5,546 nucleotides of DNA from an uncultured Bacteroidota bacterium (lineage in GTDB: Bacteria; Bacteroidota; Bacteroidia; Bacteroidales; P3). The notes beneath the pieces were generated by a model. That model was not told the DNA's origin, searched no databases, and saw nothing but the letters and a program-made list of their open reading frames with translations. Positions 1 to 4,959 of this stretch are shown here, in pieces. The stretch lies in contig URCX01000128.1 in the NCBI GenBank assembly GCA_900546465.1, forward strand, positions 1-5,546, given 5' to 3'. A program made the translations under genes and the position numbers. Positions within the stretch are counted from its first letter, which is position 1. Every line of letters starts with the position of its first letter.

Positions 1-85
1 AAGCCACAACCTGACCGACATCTTCGAGGACACATACGAGAAAAGCCTCAAACCATTCTCCTTCGGCATAATGATAGACCTATAA
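1..85 (+). CDS. 3' end of an unidentified gene (partial)
   Basis: The reading frame starting at base 2 is open from the window edge to a TAA at 83-85, giving 27 residues that end FSFGIMIDL. I do not recognise the family. The last strand alternates hydrophobic and small or polar residues and ends in a hydrophobic residue, as the final beta-strand of an outer-membrane barrel would. A capsule-assembly (Wzi-like) or other barrel protein is therefore possible next to a polysaccharide locus, but this is a guess. It is the only plus-strand gene in the window and converges on the minus-strand ATPase gene; a hairpin terminator lies 40 bases after its stop. That the frame is coding is supported by its being open to the edge and by the terminator placement. 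The identity is unknown. Confidence 0.55.
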   Translation, partial: SHNLTDIFEDTYEKSLKPFSFGIMIDL

Positions 86-124
86 TTCAACATACCGAAT
101 CATAAGGGGAGTTTCCCGAACGAA

Positions 125-154
125 AAAGGGCGTCCGATGAACCGAACGCCCTTT
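125..154. terminator. Convergent (bidirectional) intrinsic terminator
   Basis: A perfect 9-bp stem, AAAGGGCGT (125-133) with ACGCCCTTT (146-154), is extended by two more pairs after one mismatch and closes on a 6-base loop. The minus-strand transcript runs into CCCTTTTTCG and the plus-strand transcript into CCCTTTGTTT, so it can stop both the gene ending at 85 and the ATPase gene ending at 215. The rest of 86-214 holds nothing else I can support. Confidence 0.8.
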
Positions 155-214
155 GTTTATACCTTCTTATCGAAAATGCTTTATCCCTTACAACACACCG
201 GCATACCCGAACAC

Positions 215-1468
215 TCAACCAAGAAACATGGCAGCGTTAAGCATGCTTATCTTGTCGGAAATTCTGCTTGTGATGACATCATTCGACAGAACGAAAGCAT
301 GAATCAATGGTTTGTCCAAAATATCCTCCAAATCTTTCAAATGCCTTGCATCTGTTTTCTGCACATGTTCGCTCATCTTTATCTCAAATGCCATGTAACC
401 TTGCGGCAATTCCACCAACAAATCGACCTCTTTGCCGTCATGTGTCCTGAAATGATAGAAACGTGCAGGGGATAATATGTTCTTTGCCTGCTTGTATAGT
501 TCCGCCACCACGGCACTTTCGAACTCCGCACCTGTAATTCCGCCTCTCTTTTGCAGGACACTCTGCAATACTCCGTAATCCAACAAATGGACTTTCGGGG
601 ATTTGCTTATACGTTTGTTCTCATTCCTATCCCATGCTGGTAATAATATCGCCTGATAGCTCAAAATAAGATAGTCCAAATACCTCTGCACGGTTTTGGC
701 ACTGACACCCACACGAACAGCCAACGATGACAGATTGATGGTTTGCGACGTCTGCAAAGCTATGGCTTGTTGCAATTTGACAAAAGGTTCCAAATCCCTT
801 ATGACAGCCAAATCCCTTATATCTCTTTCCAAATACGTTCTGACGTAGTTCGCAAGCCATTGCCAACGTTCCTCTTTTGACATGTTTTCATCGACCAACG
901 CAGGATAAGCACCGTAGGTCAGGTAAAACTCCCACGCCTGTTGTTTGCTCACCATTGCCGAATCCAACAGAAAGGACGGGTAAAAATCGCATTGGAAATT
1001 CTCTTCCATAAGCATTGTTTGCCAAAGCGAATATTTTACTTTATCATACCAACTCTCTGTCTGCATTTCCGGTAAAGTCAAGGGGTACATATCGAAAATG
1101 CTGCACCGTCCTGCCAAGCTCTCTTTCACTTTGTCCAATAACAATATCTGACTTGAACCGAGCAGTACATAGCTTACTTGGTCGTATTGGTCGTAAACCG
1201 CCTTTATGCTTTCTATCAACTGTGGCTCTTTCTGCACTTCGTCCAAAGCCGCTTTGGGATACAATTTGCTCCATTGGGCAGAATTGAGTCCGAGATAAGA
1301 CGGACGCATGACAGGGTCTTCTATCGAAATATAGGTGTAATCTTTCAGAACATTCTTCACCAAGGTTGTTTTCCCTACCTGCCTTGCTCCTGTCAACACT
1401 ATGATGCGTCCTGATTTTGTGCCTTGAACCCTTTGTATTTGTTCTGCTATCTGTCTTTGCTTTGCCAT
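215..1468 (-). CDS. AAA family ATPase with DUF4143 domain
   Basis: This is a 417-residue protein of the AAA_14 + DUF4143 family, P-loop ATPases that are common in Bacteroidetes and archaea and mostly of unknown role. Numbered from the chosen ATG, Walker A is GARQVGKTT (about 27-35), Walker B is ALDEVQ (about 74-79), and the sensor region GSSQILLL is followed by the family hallmark SLAGR (about 117-121). The C-terminal half has YLERDIRDL, a winged-helix-like segment (about 244-280), and a PD-(D/E)XK nuclease-like set: E in AEFESAV, D in EVDLLVEL and EIK in AFEIKMS. All expected motifs are present, so it appears intact and full length. The start is ATG at 1468 because a GGAGG lies 9 bases upstream. 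An in-frame TTG at 1495 falls inside the promoter -7 box and would not be transcribed from it. It seems to be a single-gene unit. The family assignment is firm; the cellular role is unknown. Confidence 0.93.
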   Translation of the reverse strand: MAKQRQIAEQIQRVQGTKSGRIIVLTGARQVGKTTLVKNVLKDYTYISIEDPVMRPSYLGLNSAQWSKLYPKAALDEVQKEPQLIESIKAVYDQYDQVSYVLLGSSQILLLDKVKESLAGRCSIFDMYPLTLPEMQTESWYDKVKYSLWQTMLMEENFQCDFYPSFLLDSAMVSKQQAWEFYLTYGAYPALVDENMSKEERWQWLANYVRTYLERDIRDLAVIRDLEPFVKLQQAIALQTSQTINLSSLAVRVGVSAKTVQRYLDYLILSYQAILLPAWDRNENKRISKSPKVHLLDYGVLQSVLQKRGGITGAEFESAVVAELYKQAKNILSPARFYHFRTHDGKEVDLLVELPQGYMAFEIKMSEHVQKTDARHLKDLEDILDKPLIHAFVLSNDVITSRISDKISMLNAAMFLG

Positions 1469-1477
1469 ATCGTAATT

Positions 1478-1482
1478 CCTCC
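1478..1482 (-). promoter_or_regulatory. Ribosome binding site of the DUF4143 ATPase gene
   Basis: GGAGG on the minus strand, 9 bases before the ATG at 1468. It decides the start in favour of this ATG over the upstream in-frame TTG at 1495. Confidence 0.7.
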
Positions 1483-1492
1483 ATTCCAACTG

Positions 1493-1500
1493 CAAAGATA
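1493..1500 (-). promoter_or_regulatory. Bacteroidetes -7 promoter box of the DUF4143 ATPase gene
   Basis: TATCTTTG on the minus strand matches the Bacteroides -7 consensus TAnnTTTG. It would give a leader of roughly 20 bases before the ATG at 1468. No TTTG sits at the usual 19-21 base spacing; the nearest one is 13 bases upstream, at the edge of the inverted repeat. The -33 element is therefore weak or replaced by an activator. The same TATCTTTG occurs upstream of the other two transcription units. Confidence 0.65.
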
Positions 1501-1513
1501 CGAATATTTAATG

Positions 1514-1580
1514 CAAATTCCCGATTTCGGCGTAAAATCGGGAATTACATGCCGAATTTTACGCCGAAATCAGGAATTTG
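1514..1580. repeat. Large nested inverted repeat upstream of the DUF4143 ATPase gene
   Basis: Two 25-base arms, 1514-1538 and 1556-1580, are inverted copies matching at 24 of 25 positions (C at 1522 against A at 1572), separated by 17 bases. A second, smaller palindrome is nested in the left half: AATTCCCGATTT (1516-1527) and its perfect complement AAATCGGGAATT (1535-1546), 7 bases apart. The block thus carries three copies of an AATTCC[C/T]GATTT unit in alternating orientation and two copies of TTCGGCGTAAAAT. It lies immediately upstream of the -7 box at 1493-1500 and after the stop of the 1627-2754 gene. No clear T-run follows either arm, so it is a poor intrinsic terminator. An operator, a recruitment site or a small palindromic repeat element are all possible. 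The rest of 1469-1626 contains only the promoter and ribosome binding site. Confidence 0.9.
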
Positions 1581-1626
1581 AAACAAAGACGTAGGGAACA
1601 ATAGCTGCTCTGAAACCTCGACAATT

Positions 1627-2754
1627 TCACCTTCTCTCCAACCAAAGCGAGAAAAAGCGATCATAAATGCAGTAACGTTCCCTATCGTCCTTCAAAACAA
1701 GACCTTTATCCCGCAAAGCGGTCAAAGCCTGACGCACACTGCTGGGTGCCGTAAGGTTATACTTCTTCAAGAAATTACCATCCAAAGGTTTGGCTACGGT
1801 CTTTTCCTTTGCCAAAGCCTGCAAAAGACGTAATTGTCCTTTGGTAATCATCTCGCAATATGTCTTATAGGTCGCCTCTTCTTCATTCAGCACATCATTT
1901 ATAACGCTATCGGCGACTTCCGAAGTATATTCTTCGAGATGTTTTGCAAAAAGCAAATTCATCATGTACTGAACGTACCATGTGTGTCCGAACATCTTAT
2001 CATATATATACTCGAAAACCTCTTCCGGCAATTCCATTCCGGCATCGGAAAACAATCCTCGGGCAAATTCACAATAGGTTCTGCTCGGAATTTCCTTCAA
2101 TCCCACCTTTTGAGTACTTTGATAGAAAGGACGGTTGACGGAAGTGAACATCGCGTCCATGATATGCTTCTTGCTGCCTGCAAAAACGAAATGAACATTC
2201 GGTGAAAATTGTATATGCGAACGCAACAAAGCCTCCGTACCTTTTTCGGGATAGTCCGTGATTTGCTGAAATTCGTCTATGGCTATGTAACACCGCTTTC
2301 CGGAGGCTTCCATGTAGTCGAATATTTCTTTCAAACCTGCCTCTGCTTCATTTGCCTGCAATGAAAAACTCATACTCGGCTGTCCTGTCAACTCATCAAA
2401 AGAGAATACAGGACGCAAAGAACGAAAGAACGTTCCTATCCGCCTGACAACAGCCTCCGAGTATGTATCGAGCGAACCGATTATGGTTTTTGAAAGCAAG
2501 AGAACGAACTCTTTGAGGTTTTGTGTGGAGAATATGTCCACATAAAAACACCTGACATCAGGCTCCGTTACCGTCAACTCTTCAAAAACACGGTGTATCA
2601 AACCTGTTTTGCCCATACGACGAGGACTTATCAAGGATACATTCCTGTTATTGCCCAAAGCTTCAATAATCTTTGCCGCCTCTGCTTCCCTGTCGCAGAA
2701 ATATCTTCTGCCGCAATAGCCCGAAATCACAAACGGATTGCTCAACTCTTTCAT
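1627..2754 (-). CDS. AAA family ATPase (archaeal-ATPase/COG1672-like) with C-terminal winged helix
   Basis: This is a 375-residue P-loop ATPase. The N-terminus has the GRRYFCDREAE segment (about 14-24), which matches the family pattern of G..F..R..E before the nucleotide site. Walker A is SPRRMGKTGL (43-52), Walker B is YIAIDEFQQI (156-165), and the sensor-1 region is FAGSKKHIM (191-199). A GHTWYVQYM segment (256-264) stands where relatives have the G.P...Q motif. Residues about 305-360 look like a winged helix, ending in YDRFFSLWLERR. The protein looks intact. The start is ATG at 2754, with AAAGGTGG 4 bases upstream and a promoter about 45 bases upstream. Relatives are abundant in Bacteroides and their function is mostly unknown; STAND-like switch or mobile-element roles have been suggested for the wider class. 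It forms its own transcription unit between two others. Confidence 0.9.
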   Translation of the reverse strand: MKELSNPFVISGYCGRRYFCDREAEAAKIIEALGNNRNVSLISPRRMGKTGLIHRVFEELTVTEPDVRCFYVDIFSTQNLKEFVLLLSKTIIGSLDTYSEAVVRRIGTFFRSLRPVFSFDELTGQPSMSFSLQANEAEAGLKEIFDYMEASGKRCYIAIDEFQQITDYPEKGTEALLRSHIQFSPNVHFVFAGSKKHIMDAMFTSVNRPFYQSTQKVGLKEIPSRTYCEFARGLFSDAGMELPEEVFEYIYDKMFGHTWYVQYMMNLLFAKHLEEYTSEVADSVINDVLNEEEATYKTYCEMITKGQLRLLQALAKEKTVAKPLDGNFLKKYNLTAPSSVRQALTALRDKGLVLKDDRERYCIYDRFFSLWLERR

Positions 2755-2758
2755 ATAT

Positions 2759-2766
2759 CCACCTTT
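2759..2766 (-). promoter_or_regulatory. Ribosome binding site of the 1627-2754 ATPase gene
   Basis: AAAGGTGG on the minus strand, 4 bases before the ATG at 2754. This is a good match to Shine-Dalgarno for a Bacteroidetes gene and supports that start. Confidence 0.6.
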
Positions 2767-2800
2767 ATATTGTTTTCAATCTCCATTTCCTTTCAAGGAG

Positions 2801-2830
2801 CAAAGATAATCATAAAACACGAAACGCAAA
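2801..2830 (-). promoter_or_regulatory. Promoter of the 1627-2754 ATPase gene (-33 and -7 boxes)
   Basis: On the minus strand a TTTG (2827-2830) lies 18 bases upstream of TATCTTTG (2801-2808), close to the Bacteroides sigma-ABfr arrangement (TTTG, about 19-21 bases, TAnnTTTG). The -33 TTTG is inside the 28-bp repeat, so the repeat supplies part of this promoter. The leader would be about 40 bases. Confidence 0.7.
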
Positions 2831-2840
2831 ATATGCAATG
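2813..2840. repeat. 28-bp direct repeat, copy 1
   Basis: Bases 2813-2840 are identical to 4817-4844, in the same orientation and 2004 bases apart (core ACGAAACGCAAAATATGC). The similarity continues to the left: both copies are preceded by CAAAGATAAT (2801-2810 and 4787-4796), with a longer gap in copy 2. The two copies bracket the whole DUF4276/ATPase operon, including its terminator. Confidence 0.92.
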
Positions 2841-2858
2841 AATTTTACATGAGTAAAA

Positions 2859-2904
2859 AGAAAGCGTCCGTAATGCCAAACCATTGACATCACGGACGCT
2901 TTCT
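2859..2904 (-). terminator. Intrinsic terminator of the ATPase-DUF4276 operon
   Basis: A perfect 13-bp stem (AGAAAGCGTCCGT at 2859-2871 with its complement at 2892-2904) is extended inward by an ATG/CAT pairing and closed by a 12-base loop. The minus-strand transcript continues into TTTTACTC. It begins 24 bases after the DUF4276 stop and separates this operon from the promoter of the next gene. Confidence 0.88.
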
Positions 2905-2927
2905 CTGTTTTATCCCGACCTGTAAAT

Positions 2928-3629
2928 CTAACAACTCGTCAAAGCAATCAACTTATCTATCCATTCCTTGAAGTGCCTACACTTATTCATCATCACATCA
3001 ATCCCTATTCGGCAAGCGATATTCACACCATCTTGGACTTTATGATATTTATATTTCTCACTCTCTTCAACAACTGCCACAATACGCTTACTCGGGGCCG
3101 TTTCCCGACCGGTATTCACCAATTCGGGATTTCCATTGCAACCATCAAGAACTTTTTGCAAATTAGTTATGGTTCTTTTTTGCTTCGGAAATATATCTAC
3201 AATCTTTGAGATATCGCTGAATAACAGTGCTTCAAATTCATGTAATTGAATATACGGTACAAAATTACTTACTTGAAATTTTTCAGCCATGGCACGCTCC
3301 ACAGCAGATACTTTACCGTACGCATCTGTGTACTTCTCAATCTCATCCATACAAGGGAAGTCCGATGGCAAAGCATAAAAATCAAACATTGTCGTATAGT
3401 AATGAGTTTCCGATTTTCTATTTCTGTTTTCGCTTATCCAATTTTCAACATCTCTCTTCGCCTGACTGTAATTAATCATTCCACCTCTTTGATTTTTCTT
3501 TTTAGAAGTCAACAAAATGCGAGGCTTCAGCACAATACCATAATCTTTCAAATATGGTTTCATCACTTTCGATACAAAACGTTCTTCTGTCTGACCTTCA
3601 CAAAGGATATTGATAATTACAGTATTCAT
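2928..3629 (-). CDS. DUF4276 family (TOPRIM-like) protein
   Basis: This is a 233-residue protein of the DUF4276 family. Hallmarks in order are: LCEGQTEERFV (9-19), which has the acidic residue after a hydrophobic strand expected of a TOPRIM fold; MFDFYALP (81-88), giving the D.Y/D.D-like position; YIQLHEFEALLF (126-137); APSKRI (178-183); and YHKVQDGVNIA followed by the C..HF..W end (217-223). The family is regarded as a TOPRIM relative (my recollection of the family classification), so a metal-dependent nuclease-like effector activity is likely but unproven here. The gene starts at ATG 3629 inside the end of the ATPase gene (ATGA overlap, 4 nt), with a strong AGGAGG 9 bases upstream. This implies translational coupling and joint action with the ATPase. 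It appears intact and ends at TAG just before a terminator. Confidence 0.9.
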   Translation of the reverse strand: MNTVIINILCEGQTEERFVSKVMKPYLKDYGIVLKPRILLTSKKKNQRGGMINYSQAKRDVENWISENRNRKSETHYYTTMFDFYALPSDFPCMDEIEKYTDAYGKVSAVERAMAEKFQVSNFVPYIQLHEFEALLFSDISKIVDIFPKQKRTITNLQKVLDGCNGNPELVNTGRETAPSKRIVAVVEESEKYKYHKVQDGVNIACRIGIDVMMNKCRHFKEWIDKLIALTSC

Positions 3630-4738
3630 TCGGGGCGTCCTCCTATCACATTCTTACCCCACAACTCGCTGATGGAATAATCATTCAACCATTCGCAATA
3701 CGTATCATTATCCATATTACGAGCAATGGTATGTTCTCCTTCCCTCTCCACCACCATAATATCACTCATCTCGAAATGATCAATCAACAATGGCGACTGT
3801 GTCGCCACAATTATTTGAGCATGCAATGAAGCGTCTTTTATCATTTCAGCCAATACATCTATGGCATACGGATGAAGCCCGAGTTCCGGTTCATCTATCA
3901 CAATTACCTTAGGCATTGTTTCCTCAGGTTGCAGTAAAAGAGTAGTCAATGCAATAAACCTTATGGAACCATCTGAAAATTGCTCCGAAGAAAACACATA
4001 ATCGTTTGGTGAATTATCTGTCCATTTCAATGAAATATATCCTCGTTCCGGTTCCAAATAGAAATCACCGAACTGAGGCATTACATTTCGCACATAATCT
4101 ACAATACGATTGTAAGCATCGGAATAATTATTCTTGACAAAGAATAGAAAAGACGCCAAATTATTTGCTTCCGACTGCAAATACTGTGCAGCATCAACAG
4201 TCGAAGCCTGACGCATAGGTGCAGTCATGGAAGAATCGCTGAACTGATAAACCTTACACGTTGAAAGAAGAAGGCGAACGATATTACAAGTCTTATCATT
4301 CGATTGCAACAACCCTGATTCGTTGAAATTCGACTCCACCTCCAAACGCAAAGGCTTATCACTTTTGGTTGTATCTTTCCATTCTATTTTTTCCGAGTTG
4401 ATAATAAGTCTGTTGGAAGCTGCATGTGTCAAGGAGAACTTATAAATATCGCGTGATGTTTCATTACCAAACTCCACCTCTGCTCTAATCGCAGAAGTTA
4501 CCTTGGAACCATAATTCAGAAACGTTTGATTAGTACCGCTTTGAGCAACATATTTCTGAAAACTGCCACTCATCATATAACTCAACATTTTGAAGAAACT
4601 CACAATATTGCTTTTACCGGCTCCATTTGCACCCAAAAGTATATTGACATCACCGAAGTGCAATCTCAGTGGAAAAGCAGAAGAAATAGATTTATAACCA
4701 CTTATTTCAATACGAGACAATTTCAACTTATCACCCAT
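3626..4738 (-). CDS. AAA/ABC-type ATPase (AAA_21/AAA_15, OLD/RecF-like)
   Basis: This is a 370-residue ATPase of the SMC/RecF/OLD-like ABC group. From the chosen ATG: an N-terminal strand, IEISGYKSI, precedes Walker A GANGAGKSN (36-44). The signature helix is QFSDGSIRFIAL (about 253-264), Walker B is VIVIDEPELGLHP (278-290), and IIVATQSPLLIDHF (309-322) supplies the switch-region residues. The C-terminus ends WGKNVIGGRP, typical of this family when it is paired with a second gene. No long coiled coil and no C-terminal TOPRIM domain is present; the TOPRIM-like part is the separate downstream gene. ATG at 4738 is preferred over an in-frame TTG at 4753, although the Shine-Dalgarno is weak, as is common in Bacteroidetes. 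It is the first gene of a two-gene operon. ATPase-TOPRIM pairs of this type are often anti-phage systems; here that role is inferred. Confidence 0.92.
   Translation of the reverse strand: MGDKLKLSRIEISGYKSISSAFPLRLHFGDVNILLGANGAGKSNIVSFFKMLSYMMSGSFQKYVAQSGTNQTFLNYGSKVTSAIRAEVEFGNETSRDIYKFSLTHAASNRLIINSEKIEWKDTTKSDKPLRLEVESNFNESGLLQSNDKTCNIVRLLLSTCKVYQFSDSSMTAPMRQASTVDAAQYLQSEANNLASFLFFVKNNYSDAYNRIVDYVRNVMPQFGDFYLEPERGYISLKWTDNSPNDYVFSSEQFSDGSIRFIALTTLLLQPEETMPKVIVIDEPELGLHPYAIDVLAEMIKDASLHAQIIVATQSPLLIDHFEMSDIMVVEREGEHTIARNMDNDTYCEWLNDYSISELWGKNVIGGRPE
3639..3644 (-). promoter_or_regulatory. Ribosome binding site of the DUF4276 gene, inside the ATPase gene
   Basis: AGGAGG on the minus strand, 9 bases before the ATG at 3629. 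It is made from the last glycine/arginine codons of the ATPase. It is much stronger than the site in front of the ATPase itself, suggesting the second protein is made efficiently. Confidence 0.75.
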
Positions 4739-4786
4739 AACAACTAATTTCAATTCACCAAACCATCATTACATCTAAAAACTCTG

Positions 4787-4794
4787 CAAAGATA
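4787..4794 (-). promoter_or_regulatory. Bacteroidetes -7 promoter box of the ATPase-DUF4276 operon
   Basis: TATCTTTG on the minus strand, about 48 bases upstream of the ATG at 4738. It is identical to the boxes at 1493-1500 and 2801-2808. The TTTG in the neighbouring 28-bp repeat (4831-4834) is 36 bases away, instead of 18 as in the sister promoter, so no well-placed -33 element is visible. Confidence 0.6.
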
Positions 4795-4817
4795 ATACAT
4801 TTCACGAACAATACATT
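4794..4817. repeat. Short tandem-like duplication (AATACATT twice)
   Basis: AATACATT occurs at 4794-4801 and 4810-4817, a 16-base period. The sister promoter region at 2801-2813 lacks this extra unit, so the difference between the two regions is mostly a 16-base expansion between the -7 box and the 28-bp repeat. Confidence 0.6.
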
Positions 4818-4844
4818 AAAACACGAAACGCAAAATATGCAATG
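4817..4844. repeat. 28-bp direct repeat, copy 2
   Basis: Identical to 2813-2840 in the same orientation. It lies between the -7 box of the ATPase-DUF4276 operon and the terminator of the sugar-transferase gene, the same relative position as copy 1 (between a -7 box and the upstream unit's terminator). Confidence 0.92.
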
Positions 4845-4871
4845 GAGTTTATCAAAGAGAATATAAAATTC

Positions 4872-4920
4872 AAGCCGACTTGGAGGTACTATCGTATAAT
4901 ATTGTACTCCAAGTCGGCTT
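4872..4920 (-). terminator. Intrinsic terminator of the sugar-transferase (polysaccharide) operon
   Basis: A 14-bp perfect stem (AAGCCGACTTGGAG at 4872-4885 with 4907-4920) continues after one bulged G (4886) with TAC/GTA, around an AT-rich 14-base loop. It starts about 40 bases after the stop at 4960, and the minus transcript continues into GAATTTTATAT. It insulates the ATPase-DUF4276 operon from the upstream operon. Confidence 0.85.
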
Positions 4921-4959
4921 AGTATCAATTTTCTTCCGAAATATCAGTATTGTTGCTTC

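Noticed and set aside
1044..1484. 146-codon open frame on the minus strand
   Set aside because: It lies wholly inside the DUF4143 ATPase gene in another frame, and its Cys/Arg/Ser-rich product resembles no family.
1469..1495. Longer DUF4143 ATPase starting at an in-frame TTG (1495), adding 9 residues
   Set aside because: The TTG is part of the TATCTTTG promoter box, and the ATG at 1468 has a GGAGG at good spacing.
1514..1580. Inverted repeat as a simple terminator of the 1627-2754 gene
   Set aside because: Neither strand shows a T-run after the stem, and the nested three-copy structure is more complex than an intrinsic terminator needs.
3246..3680. 144-codon open frame on the plus strand
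   Set aside because: It is antisense to the DUF4276 gene, with no promoter, ribosome site or recognisable motif.
2928..4738. Reading the ATPase-DUF4276 pair as a toxin-antitoxin module
   Set aside because: Neither protein resembles a known toxin or antitoxin, and the ATPase-first order with a TOPRIM-like partner fits OLD/PARIS-type pairs better.
4739..4753. Longer ABC-type ATPase starting at an in-frame TTG (4753), adding 5 residues
   Set aside because: The family's first conserved strand begins well after the ATG at 4738, the extension adds nothing recognisable, and the TTG has no clear ribosome binding site.
2813..4844. The 28-bp repeats as a CRISPR array
   Set aside because: There are only two copies, 2 kb apart, with a complete operon between them and no regular spacers.
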